The notes below the pieces were generated by a model, which saw nothing but the letters and a program-made list of their open reading frames with translations, had not been told where the DNA came from and did not search any database. From Dendrolimus kikuchii (lineage: Eukaryota > Arthropoda > Insecta > Lepidoptera > Lasiocampidae): a DNA stretch of 64,000 bases. The stretch lies in the NCBI GenBank assembly GCA_019925095.2, contig CM034392.1:15967387-16031386 (forward strand), in the 5' to 3' direction. Shown here piece after piece: positions 32,409 to 42,209 of this stretch. Within the stretch, counting starts at the first letter, position 1. The number at the start of each line of letters is the position of its first letter. A program made the translations under genes and the position numbers.

Positions 32409-32541
32409 GGTCCGGTTCCTATATCTTACCGATCATTCCTTTGCCTTATTATAGGTTAAAATTTGATAAGCACCATACATCTATTGACAAAATTCAACTG
32501 ATGGTAGGGAAGGTGAATGAATAGTAAGATATAAGAACCAG
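32409..32541. mobile_element. MITE of about 133 bp (ggtccggttcctatatctta family), copy 1
   Basis: The left end 'ggtccggttcctatatctta' and right end 'gtaagatataagaacc' are inverted repeats. The inner arms also pair (ttcaactgatgg...). A second copy lies at 40052-40181 in the opposite orientation with similar inner sequence. Confidence 0.75.
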
Positions 32542-32559
32542 ATGTAAGTGCACATAAAT

Positions 32560-33040
32560 ATATAAACAGGAATTGGGTCTTTAGTGCGATTAACTTTCAG
32601 TGTTTTTGATCATACAGCTTAAAAACTACCTTCTCAGTGTATTTTGCCCAAAGTAGTCTTATTGTTAGTATTTTCAATTTTTTCAGAGTTTGTAACACCC
32701 CAGAAGTCAAGATAATTTCCCAATGTGGAAACAATAATTTGGTTTTCTTGCATTACTAGGCATTTAGGTACTTACATATAAATCGTATTTTATTTTTGAA
32801 GGCTACAAAGAAATATGGAAAAAATAAGTTCTTAATGACACAACTCTCAACTTTGTAAATAAGATCTTGACCACCTGGAGAACACTCATAAATTGGACAG
32901 TAAACTAGCTTTAAAGTTTAATCTTGCTATGCATATTTGACACCCTTACTTATACACTTGCATGGAATTTGTTTGTAATATTAGTCTACAAACTAGGTAC
33001 CAAGAAAATCAATGCTAATTAAAGGACATATGCTTATTTT
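32560..33040. other. Non-coding stretch, nothing recognised
   Basis: AT-rich and without a credible frame or matched repeat. Confidence 0.45.
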
Positions 33041-33045
33041 CGTAT

Positions 33046-33812
33046 CAATACTAATATTATGTAGCTGAAGAGTTTGTTTGTTTAAACGCGCTAATCTCAG
33101 GAACCGCGGGTCCGATTTGAAAAATTCTTTCAGTGTTGAATAGTACATTTATCGAGGAAGGCTATAGGCTATATTATATTTTCAAAAAAATTAGGGATCC
33201 TTACTAAAAGTCCAATAATGTAACCTAAGGTGTAAAAAAATGACCCGAAAAAATCCTTACACGGCATGCGCTGCGAAAACTATTGATTATAGAACAAAAC
33301 AATGTATTACCACTTTGCAGAACATATAATTGTCTACAAAAAATATCGCGTAACCATATCTAACTATTGTAGTTATCTCACAATAAGTGTTTTCTTTTAT
33401 TTTTTAATAATTAAAATGCCGGCGCTTCAAAAACTCTTTATTTTGTACCTTGGTATTAATCCTTATCAAAATAAATTACTCCATATTCAAGACGAATTCA
33501 ATACCTTTCTAGAACTTTATGAATTAATCAATTCGGACGTTTCATTCAAAAGATATCGCGATATTTAAAATGTAAGTATTAGTGTTGTAGCCAAATATAC
33601 TAATATTGTTTGATTGAATGTGCTAATCTCAGGAACTACTGGTCTTATTTGAAAAATTCTTTCAGTGTTGGATAGCCCATTTATCGAGGAAGGCTATATA
33701 TATCATCACTCTAAGACCAATAGGAGCGGAGCACCAATGAAGAATGTTTCAAGATCGGAGGGTTTTGAAAGCAAATTCCATGTGGACGATGTCACGGGCA
33801 CAGCTAGTTAAT
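33046..33812 (+). repeat. Lepidopteran Helitron-like repeat, two partial copies in tandem
   Basis: The family sequence 'ttaaacgcgctaatctcagg' then 'aac...ggtccgatttgaaaaattctttcagtgttg' and 'atttatcgaggaaggctata' occurs at 33070-33180. It occurs again at 33608-33710. The second copy continues to 'cgggcacagctagt' near 33800-33811, the common 3' end of this family in Lepidoptera. About 400 bp of AT-rich sequence separates them. An 88-codon frame between the copies (33302-33568) has no recognisable domain. Confidence 0.65.
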
Positions 33813-33814
33813 AC

Positions 33815-34320
33815 ATAAAAATGTGAATATAATTTCTATATAACCTATTTAGAACCAAAATCATATTAGCCCATATTATTCCTAAACAGTTTGAGGTCTT
33901 ACTATCTTAAAATTAAACTAGGTTTAATTACAACACTTACCTAAGGTGGAGTTGTCACTTTAGCAAAAGCAAATCTAGCGAGATCGACCATCTTTATAGT
34001 TGTTAATAGACAGACAGACACCTGTCTCACCAAATGGAATGCTATATCCTATGTGATTGCAAGACCAGGCAATTTTATACATGTATTAGAGATCTCAAAG
34101 AAAATTTATGATACCCTTCTCATATAGCATTATACACATCTTGAGTTTACCAAAATGAATTTATTAGTTTAAAGATTCTTTTCTAATACATTCTAACTCA
34201 CATATAAGTGTTGAAATATTCATGATTTTGAAATGTTGTAATTTTATCCATATGAAATCCTTAACGAATATTAAGTTTTTACTGGATGAGTTACAAATAA
34301 ACAGCATTTCAACTTAAATT
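33815..34320. other. Non-coding stretch downstream of the malectin gene
   Basis: Nothing was recognised apart from a 'cagacagacac' simple repeat at about 34010. Confidence 0.45.
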
Positions 34321-34322
34321 CT

Positions 34323-34328
34323 TTTATT
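34323..34328 (-). promoter_or_regulatory. Likely polyadenylation signal of the malectin gene
   Basis: AATAAA on the minus strand (TTTATT on plus), about 255 bases past the malectin stop codon. Confidence 0.5.
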
Positions 34329-34581
34329 TACATAATTACTGTGCATTAGATTAGCTTAATATACTGTGTAGAGAACTAGCTTTAATTTAGGACGGGTACT
34401 AATAGAATCCATATTTTAATTGATTTGTACTCTGAAAATTGAGCTTAATTTCTAGCAGCAGAATTAATCAGCTAATATTTTGGTTTATTCAATATTCTCA
34501 TGTAATGTATTATGTAAATGCTTACAGCATGCAACCCACACACAAATGAAAGACAGATACAAACATTGCTGTAACATAAAA

Positions 34582-35376
34582 TTAAAGTTTACACAAGCAG
34601 AATAATAGTGGAATGAAAGCACCTATAGTTATGAACACTGGAATTAGAACGGAACTTTCATCCATTGAGTATGGATCCGGTTGTTTGGGTCCACTGGCAC
34701 GTTTTGACTTAGTGCTTTTTTCTTCAACTTCATCTTTTGGCTCTTCTGCTTCATTCTCTGGCCACACCAAAGGAGGAAGTTTAGGAACTTCATCTATTGT
34801 ACCTTTCATTACATATAATGCATTTATTTTCGGATTATCTCTGTAACCTTTTATAAACTCCACTTTAATTTTACCTCCTCTTATATCTGACTCTTCTTCA
34901 TTATAGTAAAGTTTTCCATTTTTAATTGAGTATGGAATGTATTCATCGTGAGCTACACCACGACCCACTTTATCGAAAATGTCCAAATCAGCGACGATTG
35001 TGTGATCACCATTTAACACTACGTCAAATACTTTCATGTTGGGTGCGTTGAAGTAAACTTCACTAAACTTAAGAACAAGTACATAATCTCCGTCTTTACT
35101 TGCGGGTATGTCATAACCAAAGGTGCTGTGGTGGTATCTCTCCGTCTGGTATAAAATTTCGTCTTTTGGATTAACTCTTCCTATCATAACTAATTGTTTA
35201 CCGTAGTCCGAAGCGGTGCCGATTCTACCTTGCAACGGATCTTTCTCATAATGTATTCCATAAATATCAGTATGAGCAGGTCCACCAGCATTAATAGCAT
35301 ATATTATCTCGCCTAATCCTGTTGCGGTTTTTAAAATACAGAGTAAGAAAAGTATATGAAAAATTGTATGTGACAT
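34582..35376 (-). CDS. MLEC: Malectin (ER diglucosylated N-glycan-binding lectin)
   Basis: Single-exon ORF of 264 residues from ATG 35376 to TAA 34582. The frame is open for 24 more codons upstream (an ATG at 35448), but the downstream Met is chosen because it is followed directly by a signal peptide, 'MSHTIFHILFLLCILKTATG'. The malectin domain (about 24-185) has the family signatures: 'AINAGGPAHTDIYGIHY', 'GRIGTASDYG', 'LYQTERY', 'FGYDIP', 'GDYVLVLKFSEVYF', 'VFDVVLNG', 'DLDIFDKVG' and 'FIKGYRDNPKINALYVMKG'. An acidic/Pro linker follows, then a C-terminal membrane helix 'VLIPVFITIGAFIPLLFCL'. Known malectins are type I ER membrane proteins that bind Glc2-Man9-GlcNAc2 glycans and help retain misfolded glycoproteins with ribophorin I. 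The aromatic residues that contact sugar in that family are in conserved blocks here. There is no sign of decay. Confidence 0.96.
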   Translation of the reverse strand: MSHTIFHILFLLCILKTATGLGEIIYAINAGGPAHTDIYGIHYEKDPLQGRIGTASDYGKQLVMIGRVNPKDEILYQTERYHHSTFGYDIPASKDGDYVLVLKFSEVYFNAPNMKVFDVVLNGDHTIVADLDIFDKVGRGVAHDEYIPYSIKNGKLYYNEEESDIRGGKIKVEFIKGYRDNPKINALYVMKGTIDEVPKLPPLVWPENEAEEPKDEVEEKSTKSKRASGPKQPDPYSMDESSVLIPVFITIGAFIPLLFCLCKL

Positions 35377-35449
35377 GTTCGAATCTATATGATCGTCGCT
35401 TAATATGTAAAATTGCTTATAATTCACTTTATAAATTAAAATAAACACG

Positions 35450-36515
35450 ATATTGAGAGGAAAATTAACACATGATGTTATTGTACTTCAACGAAAACTA
35501 ATTTAGGTAAAACAGCCGGTAGGTAAATTATTAAAAATGTCCGATGCAAGGAACATATTACTCTTTAAGAAACATGGTCCAATACATTGCCTGCGGTATC
35601 GATACGATAATCGTCAGCGAAAGCTGTCAAATGTCAATTCAAGTTGGGTGCGTTCCTGCAAAACCTATCTCATAACCAGCAAAATGCTCCATCTGCTGTT
35701 CCACATGGCGATCACATACGTAGTAGGTATCCATAGTAGTTTATGGCGATCACAGTCGTTATGGTCGTGACAAAAAAGTCATTAATGACGCCATTATTTT
35801 GGAACCCAAATTCGGTAAAACTTATTTAAAGCAATCAAAATGAGCACCGACTACCATACAACAAATGGAATAATGTATTCTTTTTAATTTTTACTTATTA
35901 ATTGCACGATTTTAAGGAATAAGCATAATTTTTATTATAATAAGGTTAAAAAAGGGATTTGAATTTTTTAAAGAAAATTATGTTATATTTTTTATTCAGC
36001 ACACATAACCCGTTTCGTGTGTAAAGAAAGGAAGCTACTTAATAGAAAATTCATTTATTTTCTATTACATGTATGTTGTAGTTGGGTTTTCTACTAAATA
36101 TATTACTTTATGTCCTCATTTAAATGCTATTTAAGTAATAACACCAACATGATTAAGGTTTTTAGTGCCGTCTAAACTGTGACAAATAACTTTAGAAAAT
36201 AATAAGGACGCCGCTTTCGCAAATTTGTCTAAACTCTAGCAACTCCAATTTTTATGCTGGGCGCCACACCTGCGATTATACCAAAGAAATTGATTGTGGC
36301 CCAATTAGATCACAAATAACGCATTACACCCATCGCCACATCTGCGTGAAACGGTTTATATCTGTAACGTTATCCCAGAGGAGGTACGACGTCAAACATC
36401 GTGCAAGGATGAGTTCTCGACGTTACAGTAAAGGCTAAATATACATAAAGTTCACAAAAAATATTAATTCAAACTTCCCGGAAATAAATAATAATAAGTA
36501 TTATTTAATTATAAT
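35450..36515. other. Upstream flank of malectin and non-coding DNA
   Basis: It contains the presumed malectin 5' UTR and promoter. No TATA box is obvious. At 36322-36362 a block of about 40 bp resembles part of the small ORF at 6974-7237. Nothing else was recognised. Confidence 0.45.
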
Positions 36516-36522
36516 TTATTTC

Positions 36523-36725
36523 AATAAATCTTCATCTAAATATTCTATCTGGCTAATTGCTTCTTCATCCATGTCTTGATTAGAGCTAACCGCAAAATCA
36601 TCTTTGTCGAACTCGGATTCAGGAGTACTGCTATTGTCATCCTTAAAATTTACATCTAATCATTCACAGTATGTTGGCACGAATTTTTCCTAATTGTTTT
36701 TAGTGATATGTCGAAATGCACGCTC
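36523..36725 (-). pseudogene. Degenerate remnant of a transposase-like C-terminus
   Basis: The minus strand reads an 'EEAERAFRHITKNN' segment, two stops, and then an open acidic tail 'NSSTPESEFDKDDFAVSS' followed by 'MDEEAISQIEYLDEDLLK' and a stop near 36521. The layout (helical segment followed by an acidic tail) resembles C-termini of insect DNA-transposon proteins, including the one at 188-563. No catalytic motif is present, so this is a guess. Confidence 0.3.
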
Positions 36726-36779
36726 AGCTTCTTCCTATAATGACAAAAAATCATAATAATAAATCATAATTCCACCAAA

Positions 36780-38035
36780 ATTCAAAGTAGTAAAAGAAAT
36801 TGTTACGTAAATTTATTCAAACCATATCGTACATTTATGTCAATCGATCCCATATTGTGATAATATACTAGCAGATGTGGCCCCGGTACAAACAAATACT
36901 AAAAAACCAACATAAACTATCAGGTCAATGATAATTGTATAAGATTTTCACATATATCTTATACGAGAGATCCGAAATAGCGATTTCTTTATCAAGTAAT
37001 ATACGATTGAACTAAAAACATTAATATACCTGTCATATTAGTGGTTCTTTGGCAAACATCGTCGAGGTTCGAAATATTACTTCTTGCTTCATATTCCGCA
37101 AGATATCATCTGTAAACTCTATAAATTATTTTTCTTCCCGAACTTCGAATAGTTTTATTAAATTTTTTACACTTTTCAGGTATTACAATCACTGTTAATA
37201 TGAAACAAAAGAAAAATTACGAGTACCTGTACCTTTGTTTGTTTTTTTTTATGTTTAAGGCTTGGCAACTAGGCCTTTAAGCCAGGGGCAGTTGTATTGT
37301 ACGCTACAATCCACACCATTCAACGGAGTTCTTGTGAGTACTCAAAAGGCGACATTTGACTATACAGTTCACATTTCTCACAAAAACACATAATTACTAC
37401 TCAAAAACTATCAATATCCTACAACTATTGTTCATTTTAGAGTAATTTTACACATTTTTAGAAAATAAAACTGCACAGCACAACGTCCCCTTTCAGTTCC
37501 CGCCAAAAACTCCTATCTTTGTTTGCATCATATATCAAAAAAGAATCACAGACTAGTTAGAAACGTTGCTAGTAGATTAGAAAAATAGTTTCCGTATCAA
37601 CACATTTCACTATTCCAAATAGCGACAAGAGATTCCTACGAATATCATCGTCATTAATATTGTTGCAACTGATGGAATCGGGTCTCGGTGCATTTCAATA
37701 TCTTTGTTTTAATAAATATAATATTATAAATAGCGTCTATTATTATTATTATTTATTTTTATTTTTTTCACATTTATACTCAAGGAATTCTATTTAAGTT
37801 TATTACATCAGGGAGAACAAGTATTCGTTTTTAAAGATTGTCTACACGTACGTGGTAGAAGCTCAAAAAATAAACTCATAAGTCATACCCCATTGCATCA
37901 AGATATTTCAAGTATCATTATTGTGACTAAGACGTAAGTAAATAGTCAAGGCTGTATGGACGACATCCCTTTGATTGCCAGTGTAGCCAATAAAAAAACA
38001 ACAATAACAATCTCTATGATTTGATGACATCAACG
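36780..38035. other. Non-coding stretch, nothing firmly recognised
   Basis: AT-rich with no credible frame. The T-run at 38034-38045 is the poly-A tail of the LINE to the right, read on the minus strand. Confidence 0.45.
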
Positions 38036-38243
38036 TTTTTTTTTCGTCTTGATTTGGCTAGGCACGGTTTGTGCATTCAGCCAGAGTCACGTAGTAAATG
38101 TTTATTTGACTATCATAAAACGAGGTAAACAAATTAATTTAATACACTATATACATGAAATTTACAATCTATAAGTAATAGAGAAATACAAGCTGGAAGA
38201 GGAACGGAAAGAGAAATTAAAGAGTCGTAAAGAGAAGTGTGAT
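38036..38243 (-). pseudogene. 3' end of old minus-strand LINE 'A' (last piece)
   Basis: The minus strand continues the LINE ORF with 'YDSLISLSVPLPACISLLLI' up to a stop near 38140. A 3' UTR follows ('ggctgaatgcacaaaccgtg', 'cctagccaaatcaagacg') and an A-run ending at about 38036. The reading frame joins the piece at 45177-45232 if the RTE insertion is removed. The family looks like a jockey/ingi-type LINE with RNase H. Confidence 0.75.
38228..38243. repeat. 16-bp target-site duplication of the RTE insertion, left copy
   Basis: TAAAGAGAAGTGTGAT is found here and at 45161-45176. Removing one copy and everything between restores the continuity of LINE 'A' on the minus strand. Confidence 0.85.
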
Positions 38244-39429
38244 AAGATATAATGTAACAGATTTCCTTTTTTTGTTTTTTTACTAGTGAATAACTATCTT
38301 TATTTTGGTAAATATATTTTTTCTTTGCCTGGCAACACTAGTTGGAATGGATACTTAAATGCAATCCGGTAGTTGACAATATGAAAAATATAGGCAGATT
38401 TTTATATATATCGTAGATTACGATCTAAACATGTCAAAAATAAATTGTTTTAATTAAAATAATAAATAATAATTTATATTTTTGAGAAATAAAATCGTTA
38501 CATTGCAGCCATTAGTCACGTGACAATGAACGCCAATCAGAGCGCGTGACGTCATAGTGTGCAAAACACAACAAGTTGTTAAAGAATTCTCAGTGAAAAT
38601 TCATCGTTTTCCAGTAATTTTGCTGTAAAATAATAGTATTTCCATTGTTATACACTGTGTTCATACGACTACAACAATCAGTTACAATAAACGCAAGTTT
38701 TATAAAAGCAAAAACCGGTAATTTGCCAAAAATCGACGTTGTTATGCTGGGTGCCTTTTTCGCAACTAACACCAATTTGTGCTCTTAAAACTTCTGTGTA
38801 AGTATATAACATCACAAACTACTATGGATACTACGTATTATAACATTAAACAATAGCACCTAGTGTTAAAATTGTGATTAAGATACGGCAAAGTATTATT
38901 TTTTAATAATTATTTTTGAGGTTATGATAATTTTAATATTCGTAAATGTTGTTATTTCTTTTGTAGATCATCGCGAGTATGTTATGGAGATGACGCCATA
39001 AGTTATGTGCATTTGAAACGTGATTGCAAACTCCTATATTGTAAAGTGTAAAATATACCCAGATCATAAAGTGCTATCGAAATTATCCTCATCGCAGGAG
39101 TGAAGAACCAGTATGCACTTCTGCGGATTTTTATTGGAAAAAATCGAAGCTATCACAACTGTGAACCAGTTTAAAATATGTAGTAGTAACCCTAGTTTAC
39201 CATCAAATTCAAATGTACTTATAAGTTTTCAGAAGTAGGACAAAAAGTGAAACTTGAGGATTGTGCATTATTTAAATATCAACATAATCCTGTTCTCAGT
39301 GATACAGCCAGCACTTTAATGTATCAACTTGTTTTAAAATATAATGAAAAATGTGTCATTTTTAAGAAATGCAGTAATATCAGATGCTGTCATTAAAAAA
39401 TTTAAGTGGAAACAAGGGAGTAATTTAAA

Positions 39430-39800
39430 AGCGGTCTTTGGCATGAATTAAGATATGGATGGATAAACAGTATCACAGGCTTTTGAAGTAAGTAGATGCA
39501 AGACCCACAGTCAGAGAAAATTTGGAGCTGAAATTTCATAAAAAAAATTATGAAATGTGGTCTCATATTAAGTCAACAATATCCAATGACCGCTGGTTCA
39601 CTGGATGGTACATGTGAAAATTGCATAGTAGAAATTAAGTGTCTACAGTACAAACCCTATTCAAATTATATTAAAGATGGGAAGCCTACAAACAAATATA
39701 CTCAATTACAAATATAAATATATTTGACTGCTGTGGAAACATGTATATTTTGTATAGCGGATCCAAATTTTTCTAATAGTAAAAAACTTAAACTTTCTGT
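39430..39800 (+). pseudogene. YqaJ-like (lambda exonuclease fold) nuclease domain, broken
   Basis: Reading plus-strand frames in order gives 'WHELRYGWINSITGF', then 'RCKTHSQRKFGAE' in a shifted frame. Next comes 'MKCGLILSQQYPMTAGSLDG' followed by 'CENCIVEIKCLQYKPYSNYI', 'KDGKPTNKYTQLQ', a stop, and 'IYLTAVETCIFCIADPNF'. The S-x-D-G...E-I-K-C spacing and the following Gln are the catalytic signature of YqaJ nucleases, which resect DNA from ends. Several stops and frameshifts are present. Its partner in the element is the THAP gene on the opposite strand. Confidence 0.65.
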
Positions 39801-40051
39801 GTAGCAATCAGTTATGAATATGTTAATGATCTTATTACTGACAGATTGTTACCATTTTGGAAATGCCATGAGTATGCATTACTTTATCAAACCATATAAA
39901 GTAACCACTAGGTACGTTCTGATCTCATCATTTTATAATAAAATAAAACACAAAATGATTTTGGAGTTCTATTTAATGAGGCAATCTTATGAATTAACTA
40001 AACTACCATGCTCTAGGGCTAGGGTAACTAGGTTAGTTCATGACTACTTAA

Positions 40052-40181
40052 GGCCGGTTCCTATATCTTACTATTCACTCACCCAACCATCAGTTGAATT
40101 TTGACATTATTTGTATGAAGCTTATGTCAAATTTTAAGCGATGGTAAGGTAAATGAACTCTATAAGATATAGGAACCAGCC
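40052..40181. mobile_element. MITE of about 130 bp (ggccggttcctatatctta family), copy 2
   Basis: The left end 'ggccggttcctatatctta' and right end 'ataagatataggaaccagcc' are inverted repeats. The inner part 'gttgaattttgacatt' matches copy 1 (32409-32541) in reverse. It lies within the THAP/YqaJ element and is therefore younger. Confidence 0.75.
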
Positions 40182-40849
40182 ATTAGTGGACTTATCATAT
40201 ATGAAGTAAAATTGTTCATGGAAAGGATATTTATTTACATATTTTTTATTTGTATGAAAGATTTGATCTGGATGTGTTGAGTGGAATGGTGATAGTGAGG
40301 ACTCTGTGTGGTAACAGATGAAGTATATAAAGACAGAGTGTCACAGTGACTTCTTCCATTATTAATTTCTTTGAAACTGCTTATACTGGATCCAGATGGC
40401 CTTAATGATTTCACAGAATATTTCACTTAAAATGGAAATGAAGAAACTGATTTTTGTGAAGACTACTAGTGAAAGTGATCCTGCCTGGTCCTCATTCTGG
40501 CTTAGCTTAATACTGGATTGCGTAGCTTTACTTCTATATTAATGTGTCATCAGTACTAAAACAGATTTATTTGCTGTTCTAAGACCTTGTAAACCTTCTT
40601 CCTAGGGTAAAACTGAAAATAAATTGACAATATTATTATTAGATTGTTTCAAGAAAATTAATATTGGAGCTACTCACTATTAATGTAAAAACCAGTGGTT
40701 GTGTTAGAAGTATTTTCAAGAATTAAACTAGCACCACTGGTACTGGCTAATACAGTACTTTCAACTGATTTATTTACACACTTTCTTAATAGCATAATCT
40801 TTTCTTTTTTATTGTATATAATATATGTATATGGTCGATTTAGACTGCT

Positions 40850-41154
40850 ACAAGTTCGCTTTCTTCTATCTGGCTTACAATCAAAATTACTAGGAAAACA
40901 GCTTGGTTTCAAACGTAAGTGTGATACAGATCCCATTATTTGATATTATACGTAATTCTCCATATCATTTGGTAACGTAGAATTATAAATAGGGCTGATA
41001 AACACTTACACCAAAATGATCTTCACAAAAATGTGGCCACTTTCTCCTTATTTGTTTAACCCTTAGACACGTAAAAAAACAGTTTCTGTGGTGTTTTTAT
41101 CGTTGTACTGATACATGGCGGTATTTTACAGTGCTTGTAATAATTAGTATTCAT
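40850..41154 (-). pseudogene. THAP zinc-finger DNA-binding domain, broken
   Basis: From ATG 41154 the minus strand reads 'MNTNYYKHCKIPPCISTTIK' and 'TPQKLFFYVSKG', a stop, and in a shifted frame 'KWPHFCEDHFG' up to a donor GTAAGT at 41009. A later segment has 'VSHLRLKPSCFPSNF'. The order C-x4-C, K-x-F-F, W, C-x2-H-F, R-L-K-P-x-x-x-P-x-x-F is the THAP signature. A Ser-rich open stretch at 40426-40235 may be its linker. THAP domains provide sequence-specific DNA binding in several DNA transposases. Confidence 0.65.
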
Positions 41155-41339
41155 TTTTTATTATGTATTTTTTAAACTTTTGATAACACTTCAACCAAAC
41201 AGATGTTTGTTTTGCACACCGTGACGTCATGCGAGACGCCATGACAGCTTGACGCGTTTTCGTTACGAAATGTCAAAATGTTTATAAAATTCCTAAATAA
41301 AATATGTTCATGTTGTTTTTTTACTGAAATATTAATATT

Positions 41340-42113
41340 TTGGCTAAAATAGACCATAAGGGACAATATAAACCTGTTTCTCAAAAAGTGTCAACTACCG
41401 AATTACTATTAGAGAAATTAGAAGAAAAGTTGCAGATTCAAACGAAAACTATAACTGAAAATTTATCTAAGACTATTGAAGAGAAAATAAAACCACTCCA
41501 AGAGGAAAACAAAATCCTTAAATATGAAGTGTCTTCTTTGAAAACAAGAGTACATAACTTAGAAAAAGACGTGAGGAAAAACAATCTTATTATTCATGGA
41601 ATATCTGAAAGTCAAAACGAAAACACTATGGAGATGATACTAGAGGTTCTAAACAACTTGAGTACAAAAGCTAACCTAGAAAAGTGGGATAGGTGGGAAC
41701 TGAGCAAAGTGCAAAGATTAGGAAGAAAAGAAGGAAAAGCCAAACCAATACTAGTTACTGTAACACTTACTTGGACGAAAATTGAAGTATTAAAGAATAA
41801 TAAACTTTTCTCTGAGGGAATATATGTTACTGAGGACTATCTAAGAGAGGTTTTGAGCAAAGGAAAGGAACTTAAGGCGAAGTTAAACGAGGAAAGAGAG
41901 AAAGGGAAAATAGCATTTATTAGATATGGTAAATTAATTTTAAAAGAAGCACATAATGAAAAAACGAGGCGTTCACCCACAAAATCTCCACCTCAACAAC
42001 AAAAACTACTAGAAAATGTCAACCAACCAAATAAAAAGAATATAATGGATGCTTTTACATTAATGAGACCGAGATCAGCATCTCTCAAGGCAAGACACAG
42101 TGAAAGTCAATAA
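41340..42113 (+). CDS. RTE LINE ORF1-like protein (coiled coil), start codon missing
   Basis: The open frame runs from just after a stop at about 41327 to 42113 and gives about 257 residues. No ATG precedes 'AKIDHKGQYKPVSQK'; the codon at 41340 is TTG, so the start is mutated or the first ATG was lost with the 5' end. The N-terminal third is a long charged coiled coil ('EKLEEKLQIQTKTITENLSK', 'EENKILKYEVSSLKTRVHNL'), followed by 'NLIIHGISES' and 'GIYVTEDYLREVL'. This resembles ORF1 proteins of RTE-type insect LINEs, thought to bind the element RNA. ORF2 begins 96 bp downstream. Confidence 0.75.
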   Translation: MAKIDHKGQYKPVSQKVSTTELLLEKLEEKLQIQTKTITENLSKTIEEKIKPLQEENKILKYEVSSLKTRVHNLEKDVRKNNLIIHGISESQNENTMEMILEVLNNLSTKANLEKWDRWELSKVQRLGRKEGKAKPILVTVTLTWTKIEVLKNNKLFSEGIYVTEDYLREVLSKGKELKAKLNEEREKGKIAFIRYGKLILKEAHNEKTRRSPTKSPPQQQKLLENVNQPNKKNIMDAFTLMRPRSASLKARHSESQ

Positions 42114-42209
42114 CAATTACCCCATATTGGTATCCGGAAGGAAAATTGTAAACAAACAATTAATAAAAATCTTACAACAAAGACACCTCTCCCAAGCCGA
42201 CTGGTCATC

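Larger units (their letters stand above)
38520..41255. mobile_element. Degraded THAP/YqaJ two-gene DNA transposon (ISL2EU-like)
   Basis: Near the left end, 38544-38573 (gcgtgacgtcatagtgtgca...) matches the reverse complement of 41204-41232, an apparent terminal inverted repeat. Inside, the minus strand from the right end encodes a THAP zinc-finger domain (41154 to about 40850). The plus strand from the left half encodes a YqaJ/lambda-exonuclease-like domain (39430-39800). ISL2EU elements are known to pair a THAP-bearing protein with a YqaJ nuclease; assigning this copy to them is inference. No IS4-type catalytic domain was found, so it is a deletion derivative. Both genes are broken. Confidence 0.55.

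Noticed and set aside
35537..35770. 77-codon ORF upstream of malectin
   Set aside because: No domain, no signal, no splice context; accidental frame in the malectin flank.
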